Below are positions 26,636 to 35,711 of a stretch of 64,000 nt of DNA, in pieces. The position numbers were made by a program, and so were the translations under genes. The stretch's first letter is position 1. Each line of letters opens with the position of its first letter. A model generated the notes under the pieces. The model did no database searches. It was not told the origin of the DNA and saw only the letters and a program-made list of their open reading frames with translations. Origin of the DNA: Candidatus Obscuribacterales bacterium (GTDB lineage: Bacteria; Cyanobacteriota; Vampirovibrionia; Obscuribacterales; Obscuribacteraceae); contig JARLHI010000060.1 in NCBI GenBank assembly GCA_031292355.1, positions 1 to 64,000 on the forward strand, in the 5' to 3' direction.

Positions 26636-27880
26636 GTGAAAAGCAAGTTTGCAAAAGTAGTTGTGGCACTGGCACTGACTTCGATCTACATTGTGCCAGG
26701 TTACGCCAGAGGCGGCTTCCGGGGCGGTGGTGGCTTTGGTGGTGGTGGCGGCTTCCGCGGTGGAGATGGTGGCTTTGGTGGTGGCGGCTTCGGGGGCATG
26801 CACGCGGGAGATAACGGCTTTGGTGGCTTTCATGGCGGCAATCACTATGATGGGCACATGCCAACAGATGGTGGCTTTGGCGCCGCTGCTGGGAAAAATG
26901 ACGGCAATATCCGCGGCAATTCTGTGGATAATAATCATGCCACAGTGACCGAAAACAATTTCAATCATTATGGCAGTACCAACGCCCACTATGGTGGCAA
27001 TGATTTCAACCATGCTAACGCCGCCAACTACAATCATGATTACACCGGCTACGGTCATACTGGTTACAACCATGATTACAATGGTTACCACAACAACTAT
27101 AACCATGCTTATGCAAATGGTTATATGCATGGCTACAATTCGAATATGTGGCATTATCCAGGTGGTTGGAACAATTCCAGTTGGGCTGAAGCGGCTTGCT
27201 GGACGAGCATCGGGCTAACTTCTTTGACTTCTTTTTTGGGTCTGGGATTGATGGCAGAATCGATGAGCAACAACAAGAAGTCGAACGCTAATAACACGTC
27301 TCCAGCGAGCGTCACTAATATCACCTATCAGGGCGATAATGTTTATATAAATGGACAGCCGTCGACCACACAGCAGCAATATTACACACAGGCGCAACAG
27401 TTAGCTAATCAAGCTAAAATTCAGGCAAATCAGGCGCAAGCGCAAGCAAATGCAGCCACACAATTCTCACAGAGTGGTTTGCCGTATGGTGTTACTGGTG
27501 GTGCGCTGTTGACTGCCCCCCAAGCAGGCAGCACTGTAGCCGAGAAATATGAACCTCTTGGTGTGTTTTCACTGAACGAGCCAGGCGATTCTCATTCTAA
27601 TATGCTGTTGCAACTAGCTATAAGCCAGAATGGCATTGTGCGTGGTAACTATATCAATCAACTAACCGGCGAAAAATCGCAAGTATATGGCGCCCTCGAT
27701 AAAAAAACGCAGAGAATTTCATGGACGATCGGCGAAAATACAGGCACTGTGTTCGACAGCAGTCTGTCTGATTTGACTAGGCAAAAGACTAAAGTGTTGG
27801 TTCACTATGGTCCTGACGACACAAGAGACATGAATCTGGTCAGGCAAAAGGCACCGAAAGACAGCACGACGACGACTTGA
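26636..27880 (+). CDS. Secreted Gly/Asn/His/Tyr-rich protein (protocadherin-like annotation group)
   Basis: 414 residues from GTG 26636 with AGAGGA upstream. Signal peptide to about residue 24 (GYA). Residues 25-80 are nearly all Gly/Phe/Asp/Arg; 85-180 are Asn/His/Tyr/Gly-rich repeats (NYNHDYTGYGHTGYNHDYNGY); then a hydrophobic stretch near 195-210 (SIGLTSLTSFLGLGLM). The C-terminal 120 residues are a globular domain with LGVFSLNEPGDSHSN, GIVRGNY and KTQRISWTIG, which I recognise from surface proteins of Planctomycetes and relatives often labelled mu-protocadherin-like. Function unknown; extracellular matrix or adhesion is inference. Confidence 0.78.
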   Translation: MKSKFAKVVVALALTSIYIVPGYARGGFRGGGGFGGGGGFRGGDGGFGGGGFGGMHAGDNGFGGFHGGNHYDGHMPTDGGFGAAAGKNDGNIRGNSVDNNHATVTENNFNHYGSTNAHYGGNDFNHANAANYNHDYTGYGHTGYNHDYNGYHNNYNHAYANGYMHGYNSNMWHYPGGWNNSSWAEAACWTSIGLTSLTSFLGLGLMAESMSNNKKSNANNTSPASVTNITYQGDNVYINGQPSTTQQQYYTQAQQLANQAKIQANQAQAQANAATQFSQSGLPYGVTGGALLTAPQAGSTVAEKYEPLGVFSLNEPGDSHSNMLLQLAISQNGIVRGNYINQLTGEKSQVYGALDKKTQRISWTIGENTGTVFDSSLSDLTRQKTKVLVHYGPDDTRDMNLVRQKAPKDSTTTT

Positions 27881-27926
27881 TGCACCGGTCTTGAGTGATA
27901 CAGTTATTTGGTCGGTCAACCAACCC

Positions 27927-27964
27927 AAAAAAAAAGAGAAACTCTACGAATAGAATTTCTCTTT
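27927..27964 (-). terminator. Strong intrinsic terminator of sucCD
   Basis: Arms AAAGAGAAA (27933-27941) and TTTCTCTTT (27956-27964) pair perfectly, extended by TCTA/TAGA after one mismatch, with a CGAA loop. On the minus strand the stem is followed by a run of nine T, so it ends leftward transcription from sucC-sucD. Confidence 0.88.
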
Positions 27965-27986
27965 AAAAACGCTTTGAGTTCTGTTG

Positions 27987-28871
27987 TTACTTGACTGGTG
28001 CCAGTTTCTTGAGAGATTCAGCAGCGTGTGTTGCTACTTCTGATGGTGTCATAGCTACTTTTACGTTCGCTTCTTTAAAAGCAGCGATCTTAGATTTGGC
28101 TGTGCCCTTGTCACCAGAGATGATGGCGCCGGCGTGACCCATACGCTTTCCTTCAGGCGCTGTTTGACCAGCGATATAACCAATCACAGGCTTTTTGATG
28201 TTCTTTTTGATGAAAGCAGCTGCGTCTTCTTCAGCTGTTCCACCAATTTCACCAATCAACACAATTACTTCTGTCTTTGGATCGTTTTCGAACATCTGAA
28301 GAACTTCTTGATAGTCGAGCCCCTTAATTGGGTCGCCACCAACGCCTACGCAGGTTGACTGCCCCAGACCGCTTTCAGTAAGAGCCAGCGCAATTTCATA
28401 AGTCAATGTGCCGCTTTTGCTGACCATGCCGACTGCACCTTGCTTGAAAATCATGCCTGGCAGAATACCGATTAAGGATTCGCCTGGAGTAATGATGCCA
28501 GGGCAGTTTGGTCCAATTAGTTTGACGCCTTTGCGTTTAACAAGATCAACCAGCTTGGCAGTGTCTTGCGGAGGGATGCCTTCGGTAATTAGAACAATTA
28601 ATTCGATTCCGGCATTTACTGCCTCAGAAGCAGCATCGAGAGCCAGGTACGGCGGAACGAAAATGCACGAGCAGGTCGCCCCAGTCTTTTCGACTGCTTC
28701 ACCGACTGTGTCGAAAACAGGTTTGCCTTCAAGAGTGGTGCCACCTTTGCCTGGTGTGACGCCACCGACGACGTTGGTTCCATAAGCAATCATACGCTTG
28801 AAGTGCGAAGAGCCCATTTTACCAGTTGCGCCTTGAACGATAACTTTAGTGTCTTTGTTGACGAGAATCAC
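27987..28871 (-). CDS. sucD: Succinate-CoA ligase, alpha subunit
   Basis: 294 residues, normal length. CoA-binding Rossmann start (QGATGKMGS, 13-21), GPNCPG (120-125), and the phosphorylated His246 in GHAGAIISG. With SucC it makes succinate plus ATP from succinyl-CoA in the TCA cycle. GTG start at 28871, confirmed by AAAGGAG 6 nt upstream. Follows sucC by 36 bp; a strong terminator lies 22 bp downstream. Confidence 0.97.
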   Translation of the reverse strand: MILVNKDTKVIVQGATGKMGSSHFKRMIAYGTNVVGGVTPGKGGTTLEGKPVFDTVGEAVEKTGATCSCIFVPPYLALDAASEAVNAGIELIVLITEGIPPQDTAKLVDLVKRKGVKLIGPNCPGIITPGESLIGILPGMIFKQGAVGMVSKSGTLTYEIALALTESGLGQSTCVGVGGDPIKGLDYQEVLQMFENDPKTEVIVLIGEIGGTAEEDAAAFIKKNIKKPVIGYIAGQTAPEGKRMGHAGAIISGDKGTAKSKIAAFKEANVKVAMTPSEVATHAAESLKKLAPVK

Positions 28872-28907
28872 AATAATCTCCTTTGCAAATGTATGCTGAG
28901 TGGCTGT

Positions 28908-30047
28908 CTAAGCCTTGGCGCCAACTGGCTGTTTTTTGCCGGATTTGGCTACGGCAATGGCTTCTTTAACTGCCGACTCGATGTCTGGAATCAATTTGAT
29001 ACCAGATTTAGCGAGAATTTCTTCTGCTTTTTCTTGATTGTTGCCGCGCAGGCGAACAACGAGATGACGGTCAGGATGTTTTTCCATGAACTGAACTAGG
29101 GCACCAGCCACTTCATCACATGCTGTGATACCACCAAGGATGTTCAACAAAATCACATCAACTTTAGGATTTTCATGAACGATTTCCAGAGCGGCAAGAG
29201 TTTTTGCCTGGTCTGATCCGCCACCAGCATCTAAGAAGTTGCCGGGCTCGCCGCCGAATTTTTTGACCATGTCCATAGTAGCCATGGTCAATCCAGCGCC
29301 ATTGCAAAGAATGCCGATGTTGCCATCTAGTTCAACCAGGTTGAGGTCATTCTTTTGTGCGCGTTGCTCGAGAGCAGACAAATCGCTCATGTGTGTTTCT
29401 TTCCAACCGGCAAAACATTTCTGACGATTGAGTGAGTCATCATTGACGATGATTTTGCCGTCTCCAGCGAGAACATCTTCGCCATCGGTGATAAACAAAG
29501 GATTGATTTCGGCAAGATCTAGATCGCGAGCTTCGAAACATTTGTAGAGCTTGTTGGCAACATCGGCTATTTTGTTCAAAAGATTGCCGGTGAAACCGAG
29601 CTTCTTGGCTAGTTCGCGACCAACAAATGGCTGAACAGGATAGCGAATTGGCATTGTGATTACTTTGCCTGAGCTTTCAATTTCAATACCGCCTTCAGCT
29701 GAGGCGATGAAAATTGGACATCCTTGCTCACGATCCAGCGTTACTGCTAAATACAGTTCTCTGGCAATCTTGATGCCTGGTTCTACCAGCAAACTTTCAG
29801 TTTTTGAACCTTTGATGGTCAGGTTCAACAGGTCTTTGGCGATTGCTTCGCCTTCTTTCAAATCTTTGGGGAATTTGATGCCGCCAGCTTTGCCGCGACC
29901 ACCAGCCATTACCTGGCACTTCAGAACCAGCGGATAGCCGAAATGGACTTTTCTCAATTCCTCGGGCTTCGTGATTCTGACTGATGGTGGAACAGGTATG
30001 CCAAATTCTGCAAAAATGCGTTTGGCTTCGTACTCGTATAAGTTCAA
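28908..30047 (-). CDS. sucC: Succinate-CoA ligase, ADP-forming, beta subunit
   Basis: 379 residues, normal length. ATP-grasp fold with the family start NLYEYEAKRIF, GGRGKAGG nucleotide loop, EINPL, and the C-terminal NILGGITACDEVA. Partner of SucD in the same operon. The start is a TTG at 30047, forced by the family N-terminus and by GAGGAGGAG just upstream. No other TCA-cycle genes adjoin. Confidence 0.97.
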   Translation of the reverse strand: MNLYEYEAKRIFAEFGIPVPPSVRITKPEELRKVHFGYPLVLKCQVMAGGRGKAGGIKFPKDLKEGEAIAKDLLNLTIKGSKTESLLVEPGIKIARELYLAVTLDREQGCPIFIASAEGGIEIESSGKVITMPIRYPVQPFVGRELAKKLGFTGNLLNKIADVANKLYKCFEARDLDLAEINPLFITDGEDVLAGDGKIIVNDDSLNRQKCFAGWKETHMSDLSALEQRAQKNDLNLVELDGNIGILCNGAGLTMATMDMVKKFGGEPGNFLDAGGGSDQAKTLAALEIVHENPKVDVILLNILGGITACDEVAGALVQFMEKHPDRHLVVRLRGNNQEKAEEILAKSGIKLIPDIESAVKEAIAVAKSGKKQPVGAKA

Positions 30048-30398
30048 GGCTCCTCCTCGGCAAACCGTTTTTTTCGTTAAACATAAATGTAGTCGACGAT
30101 TCCGCCTATCTCTGCGAAATTTGCGAAGCTTTAATGCATTGACATAATCACTTTGTCTTTTCCTTCTGCAGAGCTAGGGTAATTGATAAACATATACTTT
30201 TAATATGATTGTGTAATTGCCGACTCTCTGGGCTTTTTTGCAGTTGACGGCTGGCTTTAGTGTAATCTCGGGCTCTCAACAAGTAGCCGGGCGCCGTTAT
30301 ACTTAAGCAACGAAATTTCGACTGCCCTGCCAGTATCCGAAATTTGCCATTTCTAAAGCTTGCATTGCTGCTTGACAGCAGCTATCGGAGACATTGTT
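30048..30398. other. Divergent sucC / pfk intergenic region
   Basis: About 350 bp. A TATACT at 30298-30303 is a possible -10 for pfk without a good -35. A 5-bp hairpin GCTGC/GCAGC (30367-30382) lies just before the pfk SD. No RNA gene or riboswitch recognised. Confidence 0.4.
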
Positions 30399-31424
30399 AT
30401 GCGTATTGCGGTATTGACTGGCGGCGGCGATTGCCCGGGCTTGAATGCTGTCATTCGAGCAATTGTCAGGCGCAGTGTACGCGACCACAACTCTGAAGTA
30501 ATTGGATATCTAGAAGGTTGGCGAGGACCGCTTGATAACATGGTCATGCCTTTGACCTTGCAAGGAACGGGTGGTCTGATTCAGCGAGGTGGAACGATCT
30601 TGCGTACGTCGCGCACGAATCCGTTCGATTTCGAAAAAGGCCCGGAACGAATAATCGACTCAATTAAAAAGCATGACATCGACGCTTTGATTGCCATCGG
30701 CGGAGAAGAAACTTGTGGTATCGCAAATCGCATGTTTCTTGAGCACAAATTGAACGTGGTTTGTGTGCCTAAGACAATAGACAATGACTTGAACGCCACC
30801 GATTTCACTTTTGGTTTTGACACGGCGGTTAACATTGTCGCTGAGGCGCTTGACCGCTTGCACACGACAGCTGAATCGCACAATCGAGTTCTTGTTTGCG
30901 AAGTGATGGGACGTCATGCCGGTTGGATTGCCTGCTATGGCGGTATTGCAGGTGGTGCTGACTTCATTCTTGTACCAGAAAAAATCTATCCGCTCAAAGA
31001 AATCACAGACGCTATCAAGAAACGACATGTGCGAGGCAAAGATTTTTCCATTCTGGTTGTGGCCGAGGGAGCAAGATTGGAAAATGAGTCTCCTGAACAC
31101 GAGGAGCGGAATTCAGTCGGTCAAAGTAAACGAGGCGGTGTAGGTGAGCGCCTGGCTAAATTGATTGAAGCTGAAACTGGCTATGAGACGCGGGCGATGG
31201 TTCTTGGACATATTCAACGTGGTGGCACACCGACCGCCTTTGATCGAGTTCTCGCTACCCGTTTCGGTGTTCATGCCGCAGATCTGGTTCTAGAGAAAAA
31301 ATTTGGACGAATGGTGTCTTTGTCTGGAAGCAAAATTACAGATGTGCCGATTGCCGATGCTGTGGACAGTTTAAAAACACTCGATATGGATTTGTACAAA
31401 GTCGCAGAAGTTTTCTTTGGCTAA
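30399..31424 (+). CDS. pfkA: 6-phosphofructokinase, probable PPi- or mixed-type
   Basis: 341 residues from ATG 30399, fixed by GGAG 8 nt upstream. Phosphorylates fructose-6-phosphate in glycolysis. GGGDCPGLN (8-16) and PKTIDND (124-130, with catalytic Asp128) are the family motifs, followed by MGRHAGW and the GHIQRGG sugar-binding segment. Two donor-specificity sites differ from ATP-PFK: GGEET places Glu at position 104 (Gly in E. coli ATP enzyme, Asp in PPi enzymes) and Lys at 125 replaces the Gly of PGTIDND. That is the group III pattern and favours pyrophosphate use. Three bp before ribD. Confidence 0.93.
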   Translation: MRIAVLTGGGDCPGLNAVIRAIVRRSVRDHNSEVIGYLEGWRGPLDNMVMPLTLQGTGGLIQRGGTILRTSRTNPFDFEKGPERIIDSIKKHDIDALIAIGGEETCGIANRMFLEHKLNVVCVPKTIDNDLNATDFTFGFDTAVNIVAEALDRLHTTAESHNRVLVCEVMGRHAGWIACYGGIAGGADFILVPEKIYPLKEITDAIKKRHVRGKDFSILVVAEGARLENESPEHEERNSVGQSKRGGVGERLAKLIEAETGYETRAMVLGHIQRGGTPTAFDRVLATRFGVHAADLVLEKKFGRMVSLSGSKITDVPIADAVDSLKTLDMDLYKVAEVFFG

Positions 31425-31427
31425 ATC

Positions 31428-32645
31428 ATGCAGGAAAAACAAGCACGCTGGGATTTAGATTTTATGACGCTGTGTCTGACGCAAGCCAGACAGGCAGAGG
31501 GACGCACCGCACCTAATCCTATGGTGGGGGCAATTGTCGTAAGCGTCGATGGTGTGGTTGTTGGTAAGGGTTTTCACAGGGCAGCCGGTTTAGAGCATGC
31601 GGAAGTAGTAGCTTTGAACGAAGCTCAAGATGCGGCCCGCGGTGGCACTTTATACGTCAGTCTCGAACCATGCAATCACTTTGGGCGCACGCCGCCATGT
31701 GCTCCGCGAGTTATTGAAAGTGGTATCAAGCGTGTTGTCATCGGTATGCTCGATCCTCATGAGATTGTTTCCGGCTCCGGCATAAAAGCTCTTGAAGCGG
31801 CAGGTCTCGAAGTTGTGGTTGGGGTTCTGGAAGATGAATGTCGTTTTCTCAATCGTGCTTTTGTCAAAAGCGTGACTGAAAAAATGCCGTGGACGATTCT
31901 GAAGATGGCGTCGACGCTCGATGGCAAAATAGCCGATCGTAATGGTAAAAGTCGCTGGGTAACGGGCACCGAAGCTAGACAATACGTGCATAATTTGCGT
32001 AATAAGGTCGATTGTGTTCTGGTTGGCCGAAAGACCGTTGAACTGGACGATCCAGTTTTGAGTGTGCGAGATGTTTTACGCGGTCGCGATCCCAAGCGTG
32101 CTGTTGTCGACTCGCATCTTGTGACCGCTAGAGAATCGAAAATTTATAAGACCACGTCGGGCGGGCCGACGACGGTTTTTTGTCTGCCTGAAGCGGCGAT
32201 GAAACTCGAGCAACAACACGAACACTCGCCTACAAATGGCAGCTCTGGAACTAAGACAAAAACTCAAGAAAAAACCCAAGAAAAGACGGTTGCCAAAACA
32301 ACAGGTCCTTTTCCAGCTCATGTCTCTGTCGTTACAGCGCCCGAAAGCAACGATGGCTCGGGGCTGGACCTTAATGTCGTTCTTTCTAAGTTGCATGAGC
32401 AAGGTGTCCATTCGCTGCTTTGCGAAGGTGGTAGTGTTCTTGCCGCTTCCTTACTGAAAGCTAATCTAATTGACGAAGTGCACTGGATTATTGCGCCCAA
32501 AATTATTGGTGATGAGCGGGCACAGCCAAGTATTTCGTCAGCGAAAATGGTTGACCTTGATGACGCTCTCGAGCTAAGCAGCGTCAAGCATCTCAGGTTG
32601 GGTGACGATATGCTGATTCAGGGCTTTGTACGCAAAAAGCTTTAG
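31428..32645 (+). CDS. ribD: Bifunctional riboflavin biosynthesis protein RibD
   Basis: 405 residues. Deaminase domain (about 10-145) with zinc ligands His57-x-Glu59, Cys82 and Cys91; reductase domain (about 158-405) with MASTLDGKIAD, WVTG, and the C-terminal GG.S.....L. It carries out the second and third steps of riboflavin synthesis. Between reductase strands sits a Lys/Thr/Gln-rich insert of about 30 residues (near 265-295; KTKTQEKTQEKT), unusual for the family. Only 3 bp separate it from pfk, so they are co-transcribed. No other rib gene nearby. Confidence 0.94.
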   Translation: MQEKQARWDLDFMTLCLTQARQAEGRTAPNPMVGAIVVSVDGVVVGKGFHRAAGLEHAEVVALNEAQDAARGGTLYVSLEPCNHFGRTPPCAPRVIESGIKRVVIGMLDPHEIVSGSGIKALEAAGLEVVVGVLEDECRFLNRAFVKSVTEKMPWTILKMASTLDGKIADRNGKSRWVTGTEARQYVHNLRNKVDCVLVGRKTVELDDPVLSVRDVLRGRDPKRAVVDSHLVTARESKIYKTTSGGPTTVFCLPEAAMKLEQQHEHSPTNGSSGTKTKTQEKTQEKTVAKTTGPFPAHVSVVTAPESNDGSGLDLNVVLSKLHEQGVHSLLCEGGSVLAASLLKANLIDEVHWIIAPKIIGDERAQPSISSAKMVDLDDALELSSVKHLRLGDDMLIQGFVRKKL

Positions 32646-32760
32646 ACGGTCATCTGTTAAGCTCGTCGCTCATTTTCGACTGCAATGACACTCCTTGTCT
32701 CTTGGAATGTTAAAATAGCGGACTTCCATAATACCTTCCAGCCTCCAAAACGGAGCTCCT

Positions 32761-34122
32761 ATGGCATCTGTCATTTCCACTACTCCCAAAAACTCGCAGC
32801 CTGTGCAAATAAAGTCTGTCTACATCGAGACCTTTGGCTGTCAGATGAACAAATCAGATTCCGAGCATATGCTCGGTTTGCTTGATGAAATTGGATTTCA
32901 GCAAACGGCTGAGATGAAAGAGGCGGATTTGATGATCCTTAATACCTGCGCCATCCGCGAAGGCGCAGAAGATAAGGTTTATAGCTATCTAGGCGCTTGG
33001 AATAAGCACAAAAAGACGCGCCCAGGAACGCTCATAGCCGTTGGCGGCTGTGTCGCGCAAGATGCAGGCAAAAGCATGCTCGAGCGGGCGCCGGGAGTCG
33101 ACATTGTTTTTGGCACGCATAATTTGCACCGCTTACCGGACCTGGTTTTGCAGGCACAAAAAACAGGCGAACGAATTGTCGAACTGTTGCAGGAGTTGCC
33201 TGAAGATTTGCCCGAAATACCAGTCATTCGCCAGAGTGAAATAAGCGCCTGGGTTTCGATCATTTATGGCTGTGACTATAACTGCACCTATTGCATCGTC
33301 CCCTATGTGCGTGGTCGCGAAAAAAGCCGCACCATGGACATCATCGTCGACGAAATTAAAGAGCTTTCTGCTGTTGGCTATCGAGAAGTGACATTGCTCG
33401 GGCAAAACGTCACCGCATACGGACATGACCTCAGTCCCAAAGTGCATCTTGGACATCTCATTGAACGAGTTGGTGCAGAATCTGGTATTAAGCGCATTCG
33501 CTTTTTGACAGGACATCCACGCGACATCAATACTGAAATTATGGATGCCGTAAAAAATGTGGAAGCGGCATGCGAATATTTCCATCTACCGATTCAAGCA
33601 GGCGATGATCGCACATTGCGTCGTATGGCTAGAGGCTATAACGTCGACTTTTATCGTCGCATTGTCGAGCAGATTCGCGAGCGTTTGCCAAACGCCGCCG
33701 TCACCACCGATTTGATCGTTGGTTTTCCTGGCGAGACGCAAGAAGAATTCATGAACACAGTCAATCTCGTTGAAGAAATTGGTTTTGATGCCGCCAACAC
33801 TGCAGCTTACTCGCCGCGCCCTCATACTCCAGCTGCAAATTGGGAACAGCAAATTCCTACTGAGGAAAAAAACGAGCGTTTGCGTTTTCTCAATTCGGTG
33901 GTCACTGAAACATCGCACAAATGCAATAAGCGCTACCTTGGCAATACCGAACAGATTCTTGTTGAAGGTCGCAGTCAGAAAGGTGAAAACCGCATGATGG
34001 GGCGAACACGTACAAATAAAATTGTTAATTTCGAAGGTGCCGATTCGCTCGTTGGAGAACTTGTCGATGTGCGGATCACCGCCACGAATCCTTGGGCTTT
34101 GCGTGCCGATCTGATCAACTGA
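32761..34122 (+). CDS. miaB: tRNA-2-methylthio-N6-dimethylallyladenosine synthase
   Basis: 453 residues. Adds the methylthio group to i6A37 in tRNA. UPF0004 domain cysteines Cys27, Cys63 and Cys97 hold one 4Fe-4S cluster; radical-SAM motif CDYNCTYC (Cys171, Cys175, Cys178) holds the other; a C-terminal TRAM domain ends the protein. YIETFGCQMN and GGCVAQ are family marks that favour MiaB over RimO and MtaB. GGAG lies 5 nt before ATG 32761. Its stop is one base before the tsaC start. Confidence 0.96.
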   Translation: MASVISTTPKNSQPVQIKSVYIETFGCQMNKSDSEHMLGLLDEIGFQQTAEMKEADLMILNTCAIREGAEDKVYSYLGAWNKHKKTRPGTLIAVGGCVAQDAGKSMLERAPGVDIVFGTHNLHRLPDLVLQAQKTGERIVELLQELPEDLPEIPVIRQSEISAWVSIIYGCDYNCTYCIVPYVRGREKSRTMDIIVDEIKELSAVGYREVTLLGQNVTAYGHDLSPKVHLGHLIERVGAESGIKRIRFLTGHPRDINTEIMDAVKNVEAACEYFHLPIQAGDDRTLRRMARGYNVDFYRRIVEQIRERLPNAAVTTDLIVGFPGETQEEFMNTVNLVEEIGFDAANTAAYSPRPHTPAANWEQQIPTEEKNERLRFLNSVVTETSHKCNKRYLGNTEQILVEGRSQKGENRMMGRTRTNKIVNFEGADSLVGELVDVRITATNPWALRADLIN

Positions 34123-34123
34123 T

Positions 34124-35122
34124 ATGTCATCATCGTCTTCAGAAATAAAGACAGCTGCGCAGTTGCTCACAGAGGGCGAACTGGTGGCATTGCCAACTGA
34201 AACAGTTTATGGTCTTGGAGCTGATGCCACCAATCTCGAAGCATTGCAAAAGCTCTATCGTTTGAAAGGGCGCCCACAGTCTCATCCAGTTATTGTCCAT
34301 CTGCATTCGCTTGAGCAAGTAAAAGATTGGGCGATAGAGCTATCTGACAGTTTTTATATTTTGGCCGAGAAATTCTGGCCAGGTCCATTGACCATGATTG
34401 TCAAACGCGCCTCGGGCGTGCTTGACGCAGTCACTGGTGGTCAGGATACAGTCGGTTTGCGCATGCCTAGTCACCCGGTAGCCATTGATTTATTGAAGGA
34501 ATTTGGAGGTGGGCTTGCCGCTCCATCTGCCAACAAATTCGGGCGCATTAGTCCAACCACCGCTCTTGCCGTGAAAGAAGAATTTGGTTCGGAACTAAAA
34601 ATGGTTCTCGATGGTGGCGCTTGCGATGTCGGCATCGAGTCGACTATAGTCGACCTTTCGGGTTCACATCTGGAACCACGTATTTTGCGTCCGGGTATGA
34701 TTTTGCCACACGATTTGTTTGTGGCTTTGCGAAAGCGGGGCGAAAATACAGCTGAAATCCATGTGAAAGAATCAGCAAGCGACGTCGAGACTCCCCGCGT
34801 TCCTGGCGCTTTGCCTAGTCATTATGCGCCTGTCACTCGAACCGATCTTGTGCCGTCGCATTTATTGCACAAAACAATTGAACAATATGCTGATAGAAAA
34901 TCGTTGGCTGTAATTTCGTTCAGCGCGCTTTCAGTCGAGGGATTGAATGCCTCGAATTTAATCGTGGCAGAGCAAGACCCATCTGCCTATGCCCGTGCGC
35001 TCTACGCTAATCTACGGATTTTAGACAGTCTCAAGCAGAGTCTCATTATAGTAGAAGAGCCTCCGCAGACGCCCGAGTGGTCGGGAATTCGCGATAGGCT
35101 CTTGCGTGCAAGCAGTAAATAA
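34124..35122 (+). CDS. tsaC: L-threonylcarbamoyladenylate synthase (Sua5/TsaC type)
   Basis: 332 residues, the longer Sua5 form: YrdC domain (about 5-190) with LPTETVYGLGADA, KGRP...P, GPLTMIVKR, GLRMPSHP and APSANKFGRISPT, then a linker with GALPSHYAP and a C-terminal Sua5 domain (about 225-332). It makes threonylcarbamoyl-AMP for t6A37 in tRNA. ATG 34124 follows the miaB stop by one base, so the two A37-modifying enzymes are translationally coupled. Confidence 0.95.
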   Translation: MSSSSSEIKTAAQLLTEGELVALPTETVYGLGADATNLEALQKLYRLKGRPQSHPVIVHLHSLEQVKDWAIELSDSFYILAEKFWPGPLTMIVKRASGVLDAVTGGQDTVGLRMPSHPVAIDLLKEFGGGLAAPSANKFGRISPTTALAVKEEFGSELKMVLDGGACDVGIESTIVDLSGSHLEPRILRPGMILPHDLFVALRKRGENTAEIHVKESASDVETPRVPGALPSHYAPVTRTDLVPSHLLHKTIEQYADRKSLAVISFSALSVEGLNASNLIVAEQDPSAYARALYANLRILDSLKQSLIIVEEPPQTPEWSGIRDRLLRASSK

Positions 35123-35127
35123 TTGGT

Positions 35128-35400
35128 TTAAGCGCTTGTAGCTTCTTTGCGAGACTTTTTGCCATTGCCTTCGGTGAGCAATTCGTTCGCTCTTTCTTCT
35201 TGCAATTCAGCAACGATATCGGCGCCTTCTTCTTTGATTTCAGCAACTACTTCTTTTACTTTTTCAGTAGCGACGATGCCAGCGCGAACGATTTCGCGGG
35301 CGGCTAATTTGGCGTATTTGCGACCCGTTGGTGTGGCAGCAACGAGAATTGCCAGAATGCCCCATGGTCCTTTTAGTCCTTTGAAAATATTTTCGAACAT
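35128..35400 (-). CDS. Small DUF5132-like membrane-associated protein
   Basis: 90 residues from ATG 35400, set by GAAGGAG 5 nt upstream (a GTG at 35406 is also open). One hydrophobic stretch at about 9-22 (GPWGILAILVAATPTGRKYAK), then a long charged amphipathic helix (VKEVVAEIKEEGADIVAEL). This layout matches small DUF5132-type proteins, whose role is unknown; some resemble phasins in having long amphipathic helices. Convergent with tsaC, 5 bp apart; divergent from the 169-residue gene. Confidence 0.7.
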   Translation of the reverse strand: MFENIFKGLKGPWGILAILVAATPTGRKYAKLAAREIVRAGIVATEKVKEVVAEIKEEGADIVAELQEERANELLTEGNGKKSRKEATSA

Positions 35401-35711
35401 TTGCACTCCTTCAGTGACTAGTTAGTGACTAGCGATTTCTAGTATTTTTGACTGTAATAGATGCTCATCAATTGGTTCGGTAGCTTGCCTCAACCACTTA
35501 AACGATGAATTTATGCGGACTAGACTAGCATTTTTGTCACTTCTTTCTAATCTATGTAACCAATGAATTTCTAAATCCATTAAAACCCCTAAAAAGACTA
35601 GCGTTTTGCCTGCATCGCCCGCAACCGTTTGTGTTCATAATGAAGTCAGTAGGTGAACTGCTGCTAAAGACGAGTTTTAGAGATCATTTTTAAGGTCAAT
35701 GAGGATTTCAC
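35401..35711. other. Divergent intergenic region with five GACTAG hexamers
   Basis: About 310 bp between two small genes. GACTAG occurs at 35416-35421, 35427-35432, 35518-35523, 35523-35528 and 35596-35601; the first two lie inside an AGTGACTAG direct repeat with an 11-bp period, one helical turn. Three copies continue as GACTAGC followed by a run of T within a few bases. I infer a binding-site array for an unknown regulator serving one or both genes. Confidence 0.5.

Noticed and set aside
26600..27154. Long minus-strand frames opposite the Gly-rich gene
   Set aside because: They come from the GGN-repeat composition of the plus-strand gene and give low-complexity Val/Ile/Ala or His/Ser/Arg strings.
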